Program-made: the position numbers and the translations under genes
DNA from: a virus
Direction: 5' to 3' (one strand)
IMG/VR virus record: IMGVR_UViG_3300017987_000120
Location: 1 to 51,995 of that record
Length of the DNA stretch: 51,995 nucleotides
The notes under the pieces: generated by a model
Told to the model about the DNA's origin: nothing
Databases searched by the model: none
The model's input: the letters and a program-made list of their open reading frames with translations, nothing else
Shown: piece after piece, positions 32,260 to 41,820 of the stretch
Layout of the letters: every line of letters starts with the position of its first letter
Numbering within the stretch: the stretch's first letter is position 1

Positions 32260-33651
32260 ATGCCCAAAGAGCTGTTCAATCCCAAGCGGACGGCAACGGT
32301 GGCTGAAGCCGTATGGGAAGCCGCACAATCTCACATCGGAAGTCTTCCGATGCAGCAGATGGGTTTCCTATATGTCCGATTCTTGCGTGCTGCTCCGGCA
32401 GAAGCCCGTAAGGATCCTCCGTCTTCGGCCCCGGCGCTGTCTTCGATAGACCACGTGTCTGACATCAACAAGGCTTTCCGCATTTTATGCGCTGTCTTCC
32501 GATACTACTACCACAACCCTAGTCAACGAGTAGCTTCCATGCCTCGCCGCCCCGCTGGAAACCTCTCCGCAATCACCAACAAGTACCTCACCCGGTTGGT
32601 TGGGAATCCGGCTGCTCCCCAGACGCGCACCGCGCAGGCGCAGGTATCTGACCCGGCGCCAGTGAAGCTGCGGCAGGCAGGGGTCAGCGCACCCGCCAAT
32701 ACACTGCCACAAGAGACGTCGAGCCATGCCTTCTACATCAAGGACTCGCAAGGACACTGGTCCGTGCAGAGCGCCCGCAACGTCTACGAGACTATCGAAG
32801 CAGGGGTCTACGAGATCGGGATGGACCCCTACGGCGGGTGGTTCCTCGAACCAAAGCGAGTAGCCACAGATACCATCGTTCCGGTGCCCAATCCGGCCAC
32901 TGCCGAAGCGATGCGGCTGGCCACCAGCTTCATCAACGGTGACTTCGACAAAAGCCTCAAGCGCATCGGTATGATCAACAAGCTGGCGATGCTACTCTGG
33001 GGCGAGCCGGGCACTAGCAAGAGTGTCACCATCTACCGCATTGCGCAGTATGCCATCGACCGCGACTGGGTGGTGATCAACGTCCCGAAGGAGGTGGGAC
33101 TGGTACGTGCCGCACTAGAGGGTCTACGAGCAGTAGAACCGGATCGCGGCATCATCGCGGTGTGGGAGGAGTTCGACGAGGTAGTAGCCCATCGACGCAC
33201 CGAGGGGGAGATGCTCCAAGTGCTCGACGGCCCCCACCAAGTCCCGAAGGTCATGCACATCGCGACCACCAACTACATCGACCGAATCCCAGCGCGTATC
33301 CTGGCGCGTACCCGGCGCATCAGCTTCCAGGTGGAGTTTGACATGCCCAGCGCCGAGGAACGCCGAGCTTACTTCCAGGCCAAGGTCCCCAGCGACCACC
33401 GCCTTGGAAGCGTCGTCGACATCGACGAGTGGGTGCGGCGCAGCGAGGGTATGAGCATCGACAACTGCTCGCAGATCATCGTCGGGGTGTTTGCCTACAA
33501 GCAGACCCTCGATGAGGTCATCGCTGACCTCCACCAACGCCTCAAGATCGCCGGCAAGGTCAAGGATGACCCGGAGTATGACGGGGACGAGAACCATCGT
33601 CCCCTTCGCTACCGGAAGCACTACGATACCAACGACTCTTCCCTGGGGTAG
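32260..33651 (+). CDS. AAA+ ATPase
   Basis: The protein has 463 residues. The ATPase core shows Walker A WGEPGTSKS (about 246-254), a Walker B-like IIAVWEEFDEV (about 298-308), where the usual hhhhDE reads WEEFDE, sensor 1 HIATTNY (about 331-337) and a likely arginine finger in RILARTRRISF. This is a MoxR/FtsH-like remodelling ATPase, and phages use such proteins in head or DNA remodelling. Residues 1-93 are of different character and an internal ATG at 32539 (MPRRPAGNLSAITNKYLTRL) could be the true start. The segment APVKLRQAGV is shared with the scaffold-like protein. Its partner and substrate are unknown. Confidence 0.75.
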   Translation: MPKELFNPKRTATVAEAVWEAAQSHIGSLPMQQMGFLYVRFLRAAPAEARKDPPSSAPALSSIDHVSDINKAFRILCAVFRYYYHNPSQRVASMPRRPAGNLSAITNKYLTRLVGNPAAPQTRTAQAQVSDPAPVKLRQAGVSAPANTLPQETSSHAFYIKDSQGHWSVQSARNVYETIEAGVYEIGMDPYGGWFLEPKRVATDTIVPVPNPATAEAMRLATSFINGDFDKSLKRIGMINKLAMLLWGEPGTSKSVTIYRIAQYAIDRDWVVINVPKEVGLVRAALEGLRAVEPDRGIIAVWEEFDEVVAHRRTEGEMLQVLDGPHQVPKVMHIATTNYIDRIPARILARTRRISFQVEFDMPSAEERRAYFQAKVPSDHRLGSVVDIDEWVRRSEGMSIDNCSQIIVGVFAYKQTLDEVIADLHQRLKIAGKVKDDPEYDGDENHRPLRYRKHYDTNDSSLG

Positions 33652-33654
33652 CGG

Positions 33655-34029
33655 ATGGCGGCTGCCGGACTTAGCGTTGCTGCCACTTACTACGAGGTCC
33701 CTGACCACGTAGAGGTGCTCGCTGCGTTAGTAGACGATGACAGTGAGCCACTAGACCCTATCGAAGTACGCAGCGTCTCTGTGTACTTGATGAAGGGCGA
33801 GACAGTGCTTCAAAGCGCTTGCAATCTCGACCGATTCTACGCCGACCAAAACCTGTTCACTACTGTGTTCTTCTCGCGACCAGCGCACATCCGAGGACTG
33901 CAAGTAAAGGCAGTGGCAATCGAGCGGGACACCGCAGAGACGTTCACCCGATACGTGACCGTCAGAACCAGCGAGGTAGATCCTGCCGAAGATGAGTTCG
34001 GAGACAACGCTCCGAACGTGATGGAGTAG
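33655..34029 (+). CDS. small beta-rich protein, probable virion component
   Basis: The protein has 124 residues, with strand after strand (VEVLAALVDDDSEPL, VRSVSVYLMKGE, LQVKAVAIERDTAET) suggesting an Ig-like or similar sandwich fold. It starts four bases after the ATPase stop and four bases before the next ATG, in a tight operon. No family was recognised; a particle role is inferred. Confidence 0.55.
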   Translation: MAAAGLSVAATYYEVPDHVEVLAALVDDDSEPLDPIEVRSVSVYLMKGETVLQSACNLDRFYADQNLFTTVFFSRPAHIRGLQVKAVAIERDTAETFTRYVTVRTSEVDPAEDEFGDNAPNVME

Positions 34030-34033
34030 GTTG

Positions 34034-35509
34034 ATGAAGCCGCGCCCAGCAGACGCCTTCGAGGAAGTGGAAGAGTCGGAAGAGAACATTCAAGGTGTTG
34101 CTCTCGACGACCTACTCCAGCGGGTGGCCGCCACCGCAGGCACCGATACAGCCACGCTCTACGCCCTGGCTCCGGAGGCACTGTGGCGGTTGATCCTCGA
34201 CGGGCGTTGGCTGGATCACGCCGAAACCCTCTGGGCTGGTGCAGAGGGTAGCGCAGACCCGAAAGTGATGGATCAGCTCGTGACAGAGCACGGAGGGGCA
34301 GTATTCCACACGGGTTCTGATGGCATTTTTGATGTGCGGGTTCCAGACGCAGTAGAGGAACAAGGCTTCCAGCCGCCATATGGCACCCAGATTGAAGCCG
34401 GCCCCCACAAGACAGGAATTCAGTGGCTCGTTGAGATGATCTTCCCGAGCTTCTTGCAGGGACTCATCGGACGCTGGTTGCTGACCAAGCTGTTCGACAC
34501 CCTCAAGAATACCGGGGTACTGCCGACACGGTTTTTCAAGTGGCTACACAAGCGGATGCCACTGAAAGCACTCAAGCGCACCGCATCGGTGTACCCGCTA
34601 CTCAGCGACGCACTGTCGGATACCGTTGCTGTCGAAAACGCACTGGCGCAGATCCAGGCAGACGCCGAAACCCCCGAGCAGCGGGCGGCCTGGCAGCACC
34701 TCGTATTCTTCCTAGAACGCCTAGGCTCGCTTCCAACGCCCGAAGCGGTTGTTGCTCCCACAGCAGCGCAGGTTCTCGCATACTACGGCTACTCACGGGT
34801 GGCTGCCCGCCGCCACGTCCGGTCGCCAACCAAGAACAAGCCTCCGCGCGGTATTACCAACGCCGCACTTCCGGTCTGGGAAGAGGTCATCGAGCAGTTC
34901 AAGGCTGAGATCAAGGGTCTCGGCCATGGCGACCGGCTGCGCGAGTGGTCGGCAGCGATCCTTATCTTCCAGCGGGTGTGCCACGACCGCGACATCGAGC
35001 CTTGGCGTCCAGGTGTCGCACCGCTGGGATCTTCCCCGGCTGTTGCCGACTCTCGCCGCAAGCAACTAGTAAAACGCCTTCTGAAGATGGACCGATACGG
35101 TGTGGTCAAACTGACCAAACTCGAAGAAAAACTCTCAAACGAATTCGAACTTGAGACCCCCGAAGGGTTTGAGTACACTCCGCCTGTCTATGACCGCAGC
35201 CGCGATGAGTACCAAATTCGGTTTCTCTCCTCGTTTGAGGTACCAGCAGATCGGGCTACGCGCGCCGCACTCAAGGATCGTCTGCTCAAGCTCGGGTTCA
35301 CGCGCGGCTCCCGGAAGTTCTTCTACTCCGGTAAACACGGCTATCGCCTGACCTTCCAACAACAGCGTTCCGAAGCCGTGCTGGCGCTGGTCATCCCGCT
35401 GACTCGGGGCGACGCCATGCTCCTGGCCCGAGAGCGCCACCCAGACAAGCTCGACGCCAAACTCGCCCAGGTGGCGAAACGCTGGTTCAACACCAATAGC
35501 CTGACTTGA
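34034..35509 (+). CDS. large protein with an amphipathic hydrophobic segment, unknown
   Basis: The protein has 491 residues. The N-terminal 60 are acidic. Around residues 125-155 there is a hydrophobic/aromatic segment (IQWLVEMIFPSFLQGLIGRW) that could contact membrane. Residues 165-330 are helical and 375-490 alpha/beta (RDEYQIRFLSSFEVPADRAT). No catalytic motif is seen. ATG 34034 has GGAG correctly spaced; a TTG three bases earlier is ignored. It may be a tail or injection-associated protein; this is speculative. Confidence 0.55.
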   Translation: MKPRPADAFEEVEESEENIQGVALDDLLQRVAATAGTDTATLYALAPEALWRLILDGRWLDHAETLWAGAEGSADPKVMDQLVTEHGGAVFHTGSDGIFDVRVPDAVEEQGFQPPYGTQIEAGPHKTGIQWLVEMIFPSFLQGLIGRWLLTKLFDTLKNTGVLPTRFFKWLHKRMPLKALKRTASVYPLLSDALSDTVAVENALAQIQADAETPEQRAAWQHLVFFLERLGSLPTPEAVVAPTAAQVLAYYGYSRVAARRHVRSPTKNKPPRGITNAALPVWEEVIEQFKAEIKGLGHGDRLREWSAAILIFQRVCHDRDIEPWRPGVAPLGSSPAVADSRRKQLVKRLLKMDRYGVVKLTKLEEKLSNEFELETPEGFEYTPPVYDRSRDEYQIRFLSSFEVPADRATRAALKDRLLKLGFTRGSRKFFYSGKHGYRLTFQQQRSEAVLALVIPLTRGDAMLLARERHPDKLDAKLAQVAKRWFNTNSLT

Positions 35510-35521
35510 TCGGGGGATCCT

Positions 35522-35962
35522 ATGGCGCTGGTCGCTGCCAACATCCGTGAAGCATACACCGTCCCCGCCGGGGGAACCCTGACTGGGCAAGTGGTCGAGG
35601 ACGCACTCTCTGTCACCGAGGTTCTCCTCCCCAAACTGGTGTTCATCAACTTCCACGACAGCGATGCCGTGACGCTGACCATCACCCGACTGACAGACCT
35701 TGGGGTGTCAGGCGATCCCGAAGATGACGGGAGTGTCACCGAGTCACTAGTGACCGATCAGTCTATCGCCGCGGGAGAGTCCTACACCTACACCCCGGAC
35801 TTTCAGAATCTCGTAGCCGCACAGTCAACCCCCTGCGTACAACACCTCCTCGCCTTCGACAACGGCGGAGGAAGTGAAGACATCATCGTGCAGATGTTCA
35901 TCAGTGGGATGGTTGAAGAGGCCACACGCACGACGATCCTCCAGTACGAACGCCAGACCTAG
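35522..35962 (+). CDS. beta-rich probable virion protein
   Basis: The protein has 146 residues, mostly strands with Thr/Val/Asp-rich turns (YTVPAGGTLTGQVVEDAL, AVTLTITRLTDLGVSGD). The N-terminal half resembles Ig- or jelly-roll-like phage particle proteins in composition only. It has a GGGGGA ribosome site and ends 10 bases before the next gene. Not recognised by family. Confidence 0.55.
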   Translation: MALVAANIREAYTVPAGGTLTGQVVEDALSVTEVLLPKLVFINFHDSDAVTLTITRLTDLGVSGDPEDDGSVTESLVTDQSIAAGESYTYTPDFQNLVAAQSTPCVQHLLAFDNGGGSEDIIVQMFISGMVEEATRTTILQYERQT

Positions 35963-35972
35963 GATGCCGAAC

Positions 35973-38036
35973 ATGACTCCCGACATCGCGCTTCGCCGCT
36001 TGGCCCTCACCGGACAGAACGCCCTACAAGACCTCTGCGTTGAGAAGCATCCGGTTCTCCGACGCACACTGGCATTGGCCGCAGCAGACGCCTACGACGA
36101 CGCACTAGTCCGCGTCGATCAGGTGTTGCGTCGCGCAGCACGTCCCGAGTACGCCCGAGCAGAAGACTACGCACTGCTGCTGGGTGATGCCGGGGAGAGT
36201 CTGCGGGCGCAAGTGCTAACTCTCGGGCGCTGTGCTCGCCTGCTGGAGCGGTTGCCCTCGTGGGATGTGTCGGAGCTTCCCGAGTACCTGTGGCAAGCCA
36301 CGGCAGAAGTACACCAAGCTCTCGATCAACTCGAAGAGGAAATCGTAGCTCGGAGGGCCCCCGAGCAGCGGCTATCGTCGGAGCAGCAGACCTCGCTGAA
36401 GCAGTTAGTCGAGGAGATTCTCGACGCCGTGAGCCGCACGCGCAAGACGTTCACCTTCGAGCACCGCATTCCCGAGCAATTCCGCTCTTCCCTGCGCCAC
36501 GACGCAGCCATCCAACAAGTACAGCGACTGATCCCACCCTTCAGCGGTCAGCAGAAGCGGGACTTTCGGAGGGTGCTGTGGGAACAGGCCCTCGACGACG
36601 ACGTAACGGTCAACGCGCGCGACTACACCGTAGCCTACAACAAGGCCATGGCCAACTACGAGCACCGTCTTCGTGACGGCTACTTGCCTGGCGGGGGTTC
36701 GGCGACAGTGCGGCTCGGCAAGGATGTAGTTCCGAACAAGAGCTACACCATCGCCCGAGAGTTCGTTCTCGGGTCAGGCGAGAACAACCGAGTACGCTGG
36801 ACGGTGACCCTCCAGCTAGTGCCTCGGACAGCTTTCACCCTAGTCTTCCGATTCTCGCTGAAGTCACGCGGCCTACAGTCGGTGATGAAGAAATGGCTCC
36901 GCAGCGCCATGTCCGTGATGCGCGATACTGCCGACAATCCCGAAGCCGAGAAGGACTACCAGCGCGAGCAGATCCGCGAAGCACTGCACGCCGCGCAGGC
37001 ACGTCTGGATCGCGCCTTTGCGCGGGGCCATGTAGCCGCGCAGGTATCCCAAGGCGACGACGGAGGAACCCTGCTGGAAGTCGAGATGACGCGCACGCAA
37101 GAGCTACACCTCCCCACCGACGAGACCAAGCGCGCGAAGCAGATGATGCAGATGCACGGAATCAACCGCGCGTTGTTCGGAACTCGGTCAGCAGCGGAGC
37201 AGAAGGCCCGCGCGCTAGTGGAGCGTCTTGGCTGGGTGTTGGTGGCAGCACAGGAGGTTCGGGAGCGTTCCACCGACCTACACACCTTCGGGTTCAAGTT
37301 CTTCTTCACCCTCCCCGAGAATGTGCGCCCAGGGATGGTCGTGAAGACGCTGGATCAGCTAGCGTGGGCCATCGGCAAAGGTCGCCAACCCATCGACCAA
37401 GATGCCCAGCAACAGATGCAGCAGTTTGAGCAAGAGTTCGGGGTGGCTCGGACAAACAAGCAGTCGGCACAGGTACAGCGTTCGGTTCTCCGCCGCAAGC
37501 TGGCACTACGCATCGACAAGATGCTGCGTGACGAAAACCTGCTGCTGTCCAACTACATGCGCACCCAACTCGAACGCATGAAGGTTGACTGGCTGGAAAG
37601 CCGCGACGTGGCCTTCAAGGATCTGAATGCCCTCGTCTTTGATATCCCCAACGAGCTGGATCGCGTCGAGGAGACCTTCCGACACGCCAGTGTCGCTCGC
37701 CCAGACACTACCAAGCTGCGTGGCTTCCTGCTACGCACCATGCCGAACCTCCGGAATGCCCGGGCGCGCCTGGTCTATGCCGGCCTCGAAGACCGGCGCG
37801 TGCCCTGTCGAGAAGACATCATCGACATGGTAGTCGCCATGGCCGAGAATGACGTAGAGCGCTACGGAAGAAGCAGCGACACCTATCGACTGCACATTAT
37901 CAACGGAACACCGATGACAACGCAGCAGGTAGTGGCTGTGGCCTCTGCCGACGTGAGCCTCTCTTTTGAGAGCACCGGGCGCACCCTGGAAATCGTCACC
38001 GAGATCAGCGCCGCAGCACAACGCCGAGTTGCTTAG
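35973..38036 (+). CDS. large helical protein, unknown, probably virion-associated
   Basis: The protein has 687 residues, charged and helix-rich with long coil-like stretches (DYQREQIREALHAAQARLDR; Gln-rich QDAQQQMQQFEQEFG). Two strand-rich inserts (VRWTVTLQLVPRTAFTLVFR; LHTFGFKFFFTLPENVRPGM) may be related to each other. No enzyme motif was found. ATG 35973 is preferred (AGGA spacing) over 35964; an open extension to 35874 lies in the previous gene. The end overlaps the convergent primase gene by four bases. Confidence 0.55.
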   Translation: MTPDIALRRLALTGQNALQDLCVEKHPVLRRTLALAAADAYDDALVRVDQVLRRAARPEYARAEDYALLLGDAGESLRAQVLTLGRCARLLERLPSWDVSELPEYLWQATAEVHQALDQLEEEIVARRAPEQRLSSEQQTSLKQLVEEILDAVSRTRKTFTFEHRIPEQFRSSLRHDAAIQQVQRLIPPFSGQQKRDFRRVLWEQALDDDVTVNARDYTVAYNKAMANYEHRLRDGYLPGGGSATVRLGKDVVPNKSYTIAREFVLGSGENNRVRWTVTLQLVPRTAFTLVFRFSLKSRGLQSVMKKWLRSAMSVMRDTADNPEAEKDYQREQIREALHAAQARLDRAFARGHVAAQVSQGDDGGTLLEVEMTRTQELHLPTDETKRAKQMMQMHGINRALFGTRSAAEQKARALVERLGWVLVAAQEVRERSTDLHTFGFKFFFTLPENVRPGMVVKTLDQLAWAIGKGRQPIDQDAQQQMQQFEQEFGVARTNKQSAQVQRSVLRRKLALRIDKMLRDENLLLSNYMRTQLERMKVDWLESRDVAFKDLNALVFDIPNELDRVEETFRHASVARPDTTKLRGFLLRTMPNLRNARARLVYAGLEDRRVPCREDIIDMVVAMAENDVERYGRSSDTYRLHIINGTPMTTQQVVAVASADVSLSFESTGRTLEIVTEISAAAQRRVA

Positions 38037-39046
38037 CGAAGACGCTTGAAGCGCGACCCGTCATACTCCCGTATTAACGGGTAGAGACGGAAGCGCCCGT
38101 CCCAACCAGCATCCTGCACATCGGCACGCAGTTGCCGTATCCAACGTTGCGGTGAGCTGCCTACATCATGGTAGTCACCGTCAGCAGCCTTGGGCAGGCA
38201 CACTCGGACAACGCGCAAGTCGTCGCCGAGGTCTTCTTTGACCATCTGCGTAGCCTTCTTGCCGTCAGCGTCAGCATCGAAGGCAGTAACCAGCATCTCA
38301 AGGCGTGTCTGCCCGCGCACAAGCTCTGCCTTCTCAGCCGTCCACACTGACTTAGCGCCAAGATTGGCCCACGCCGGAATGCCATTCTGCCACAGCCGCA
38401 GACAGTCGTAGATTCCTTCTACGAGTACCAAAGCGCGCATCCGACGCACCTGGTCGATACCGAAGAAGGTGTACTTGGAGGGGAACGGTTCGGAAGCCCG
38501 ATACTTGGGGTCGCGCTTCCAGTAACGCCCTTTGGGGTCGGCGCGGCCAGCTTGCCACCCAACCACCTCGTGTTGAAATGTTAGCGGGAAAAGGATGCGC
38601 TCGTATCGAGACACATCATCATACCACCGGAAAACGCCTAACCGAGAGAGGAAATCTGCACGCAAACGACGCCACGAGGTCTGCCACGGCCGCATCTTGT
38701 GGGGAAGCTCTACCGATGCTAACTCCTCTCCGCCTCCTTCACCTTCTCCGTCTAAAAGCTGATGGAGGAAACGCATGGAGTACCCGGAGTCGGTATCATC
38801 GAGGTCATCGATGCGCCGAAGACCCACCTTGTCGGCATACCCGTTCCAGTCAGTCTCTTGTTCGCACTTCCAGCACTTGGCCTTGCGCCCGCTCTTGTGG
38901 ATCCAGAAACCCAGAGACTTACCGCCATGGAACGGACACGCAACATAGATGAAGTGTGATTTCTCACGGTATTGAATACCCGCCGAACGTAACGCACGTA
39001 GAAGGCGCTCGGCACGGGCCGGGTCGTAGACGTGAAACTTAGGCAT
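38033..39046 (-). CDS. DnaG-like DNA primase
   Basis: This is a 337-residue protein. A CHC2-type zinc ribbon is present (C37, H40, C58, C61: CPFHGG, then CWKCE). A TOPRIM core follows: ALVLVEGIYDCLRLW (about 209-223, catalytic Glu) and TAFDADADGKKA (about 253-264, the DxD metal site). It should lay RNA primers for phage DNA synthesis. It is shorter than bacterial DnaG, with no helicase-binding tail visible. It is the only leftward gene in this half and is convergent with the previous gene and divergent from the nuclease at 39086. Confidence 0.88.
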   Translation of the reverse strand: MPKFHVYDPARAERLLRALRSAGIQYREKSHFIYVACPFHGGKSLGFWIHKSGRKAKCWKCEQETDWNGYADKVGLRRIDDLDDTDSGYSMRFLHQLLDGEGEGGGEELASVELPHKMRPWQTSWRRLRADFLSRLGVFRWYDDVSRYERILFPLTFQHEVVGWQAGRADPKGRYWKRDPKYRASEPFPSKYTFFGIDQVRRMRALVLVEGIYDCLRLWQNGIPAWANLGAKSVWTAEKAELVRGQTRLEMLVTAFDADADGKKATQMVKEDLGDDLRVVRVCLPKAADGDYHDVGSSPQRWIRQLRADVQDAGWDGRFRLYPLIREYDGSRFKRLR

Positions 39047-39085
39047 TCCGTCCTACTTCATCAATCAACAAGGCTTTAGCGGCAG

Positions 39086-40042
39086 ATGAGCACTGATTTC
39101 AAACACGTTCGGAAGCTACTGTTCAATGCTATTCTCGACACCGACCGGCGCGGTGAGGGCGTCCGACGCAAGCATCGGGCAGAGTTCCGTGCGTCCAGTG
39201 GAGGGGTTTGCCCGCGTAACGTAGCCCTTACCGAATGGGCCAAGTATGGCAAGGGCGTCCCCCGTGTTGAGTGGCGTATTGAGTCGATGATTTACACTGC
39301 GGTAGGGACTGCGGTTCACGAGGCAGTACAGCAGTGGCTCGGACTCAAGGGCCTTCTCTGGGGGTCTTGGGAATGCCGGGTGTGCGGCAAGACATGGACC
39401 AACCGACGCTCCCCCGGCTGGCATTGCGGACAGCTAGTCCACTACATCGAATATTCGCTAGTCCACCCAGATCCATATATCGGCGAGTACGGGCACGCCG
39501 ATGGTTTGCTCCTGGTTCCGATGGATCTTGGATACGTGGTGCTTGAGTTAAAAACCACCTCGTTACGCCAAGCCAAGATTCGGCAGAAGGAGGGCCCTTT
39601 TCGATCCGCACGACGCCAAGCACACACGTATGCCGAATTCTTCGAACTCGGCTGGGCTCGGGTGATCCACCGAGATGTAGCAGGCAACGTGATCTTTAAT
39701 AAGCGGGCTCGGTTACCTAAGGGGCGCTGCTTCGGTGTGCTAATCATCTATATCCCCCGAGACCGACCCACAATGAAACTGTGGGTGCCGTGGTTCCGAC
39801 GCACCAAGCGCGGCGGAGTCGCCGATCTAGAAGCACTTGTTCCACACACCCGCCGACAGATCAAACGCGGAGAGTTGCCCCCGCCCCGCTGCGAAAAACG
39901 TAGCGATGCTCGCGACGAGTTCTGGCGCTGGTGCCCTTGGGCCGAGACCTGTTTCTCTCCCAACTGCGACGAGATAGCCGAATTGCTCTACAAGCGCTAC
40001 CGCAAAGCAAAAGCTAAAGAACGCAAGAGTAAGGAACGATAG
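39086..40042 (+). CDS. Cas4/RecB-like PD-(D/E)XK exonuclease with Fe-S cysteines
   Basis: The protein has 318 residues. Active-site order matches RecB/Cas4 nucleases: GTAVHEAV (His78), GHADG (Asp139), VVLELKTTS (Glu154 and Lys156) and RRQAHTYAEF (Gln178). A first Cys (C42, in GGVCPRN) and a C-terminal group (C283, C289, C294) fit the iron-sulfur cluster of Cas4 and AddB. A separate CxxC...C group (C97, C100, C114) forms an inserted zinc knuckle. A role in end processing or recombination is likely. No cas1/cas2 or repeat array is nearby, so CRISPR adaptation is unlikely. Confidence 0.8.
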   Translation: MSTDFKHVRKLLFNAILDTDRRGEGVRRKHRAEFRASSGGVCPRNVALTEWAKYGKGVPRVEWRIESMIYTAVGTAVHEAVQQWLGLKGLLWGSWECRVCGKTWTNRRSPGWHCGQLVHYIEYSLVHPDPYIGEYGHADGLLLVPMDLGYVVLELKTTSLRQAKIRQKEGPFRSARRQAHTYAEFFELGWARVIHRDVAGNVIFNKRARLPKGRCFGVLIIYIPRDRPTMKLWVPWFRRTKRGGVADLEALVPHTRRQIKRGELPPPRCEKRSDARDEFWRWCPWAETCFSPNCDEIAELLYKRYRKAKAKERKSKER

Positions 40043-40052
40043 GAGAGCAGCT

Positions 40053-41786
40053 ATGCCGAAGACGCTCCCCCCCGAAGAGCACGACGCCTTTTTCGATCGA
40101 AGCTACTACACTGACCCCGAGCACCCACAGGGGTGGTACTCTATTGGCGACCGCCCGGCCAACCTCGAAGAGGAAGAAGACTATTCTTGGGAAGACGCCG
40201 CACGCACGCTACTGGCGCTCTTCCCAGAAGCAACGTCATTCCTCGATGTGGGGTGTGGTACCGGCAATATCATGGATGCCCTGGTAGCCGTTGGCGCGCA
40301 ACAAAACCGAACCATCGAGGTGTGGGGCATCGACCTCTCTTCAGCGGCGCTGGACCTAGCACAACCGGAGACACGCCAGCGCATGGCGCTGATGGACATC
40401 GCGCAAGCGTCCCCAGTGAATCTCGCAATGGCCGGACTACCGGTTCGGTTCGATGCAGTGTACGCCTTCGGAGTGCTCCAGTATTTCGAGGAGGAGGTGC
40501 TACGTGAGGTTCTCGAACGACTCTTCACCCTCGCTCGCAGGGGCTTCTACACCGAAAATGAAGATGAGGCGGCGCGCGATCCGCACGTGCATGTACGCAG
40601 CCCGAAGCAGTGGCACGCCCTTGTAAAAGACGTGTCGCCGGCAGGGTGGCGTACCACCCTGCACCCTGCCGAGCAATCGTTCTTGCTGGTTGACAGTGTC
40701 CTAGCCGAGTGGACGCCGTCGCGAACGGAGCACGTTTACGATGACTACACCGTTGTCGTTCACAACCTACCCACCGCGCCGTTCGAAGCTACACCACTGC
40801 ACTGCCGCGCGTCCATCGAGACACTCTTCCAACTCGACGGTTGGGGTATGTACGATCTGTACTACCACGGACAGTTAGTAGCCTCCGTGCCCCACGCCAC
40901 CGCCAGTGGCCAAGAACTGTACGAGTGGTTCGAATACATCCGAGAATTCCCGCAGACTTCCTGCTGCCACCGGTGGTACTGCACGGATCCCAAGTACCTG
41001 CTCAAGCTGGCACAGCTTTGCAACGAACATCCGGAGGAGTTGGGCACCTTCACCCTCCGACACCTGTGGCCCGAGCCGACAGTGGTGGAGGTCTTCGGAA
41101 GCACTCCCTTCATGTTTCACGATGGCGATTCGTGGCTGATACCCCGAACCAAGACGGAAGAGGCGTTCGTAGCCCTGGTGGGGGCGGCACATTCGGCAAA
41201 GACTCGGCGCAAGTATCGAAGCAAGATTCGCAAGCATCGCGCCATGGGCGATTTCTGTGCAGTTCGAGTGGACGCACAGCGCGTGTTCGAACGTGACTTC
41301 ATGTCCCTTATCCGAAACAGCAACTTCCGGGATGAGGATGAGGATCCCAACACGTTCGACCTTTGGTTCGAGATCAACTACACCCACATCCTCGAACTAG
41401 CACGTACCGCACCCGACTACCTGCGCGTCTTCGAGATACTACGCGACGGCAAGCTCTGGGGTGTTGACATCTGGGCTCGACTAGAGTGGACACAGGGCGT
41501 ATGGGAACGGCTGTGGTTCGGCCACGTCCCGCTATCAAAGCACGAACGCCATGTTGCCCTTGGCCAAGTGTTCACTTGGTTATCTTCGCAGGCGCTAGCT
41601 GCTGAAAACGGGTCGTATCTGTCACACGGCGCGGACGCCGTCGAAATCCTAGAAGAACAGTATACCGCAGGATACTACAAACGCGACTTTGCGTCTAGCT
41701 ATGCAGTCAGCCTCACCGTGAACAGCGACGACTCCTATGGAATTCCAGAGGAGTTACTCCTCCCCGGCATCCACCCAAAGCAGTGA
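40053..41786 (+). CDS. SAM methyltransferase-like / acyltransferase-like fusion
   Basis: The protein has 577 residues. The N-terminal 190 form a class I methyltransferase core: FLDVGCGTGN (about 62-71, AdoMet loop), VWGIDLSSAALDLA (motif II) and FDAVYAFGVLQYF (motif IV). The C-terminal about 300 residues include KTRRKYRSKIRKHRAMGDF and RDGKLWGVDIWARL and end with AGYYKRDFASSY, a pattern like GNAT/FemX acyltransferases. The family of that half is a tentative reading. It opens the island containing DpdA and two QueC genes, so a role in completing a base modification is inferred, with methyl and acyl transfer as candidate reactions. Confidence 0.65.
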   Translation: MPKTLPPEEHDAFFDRSYYTDPEHPQGWYSIGDRPANLEEEEDYSWEDAARTLLALFPEATSFLDVGCGTGNIMDALVAVGAQQNRTIEVWGIDLSSAALDLAQPETRQRMALMDIAQASPVNLAMAGLPVRFDAVYAFGVLQYFEEEVLREVLERLFTLARRGFYTENEDEAARDPHVHVRSPKQWHALVKDVSPAGWRTTLHPAEQSFLLVDSVLAEWTPSRTEHVYDDYTVVVHNLPTAPFEATPLHCRASIETLFQLDGWGMYDLYYHGQLVASVPHATASGQELYEWFEYIREFPQTSCCHRWYCTDPKYLLKLAQLCNEHPEELGTFTLRHLWPEPTVVEVFGSTPFMFHDGDSWLIPRTKTEEAFVALVGAAHSAKTRRKYRSKIRKHRAMGDFCAVRVDAQRVFERDFMSLIRNSNFRDEDEDPNTFDLWFEINYTHILELARTAPDYLRVFEILRDGKLWGVDIWARLEWTQGVWERLWFGHVPLSKHERHVALGQVFTWLSSQALAAENGSYLSHGADAVEILEEQYTAGYYKRDFASSYAVSLTVNSDDSYGIPEELLLPGIHPKQ

Positions 41787-41820
41787 GTCCCGAAGGGTAA
41801 GAGAGTAGCAGGGAGTGAAA

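Noticed and set aside
39086-40042. CRISPR adaptation module suggested by the Cas4-like nuclease
   Set aside because: No cas1, cas2 or repeat array is present; a phage recombination nuclease is the simpler reading.
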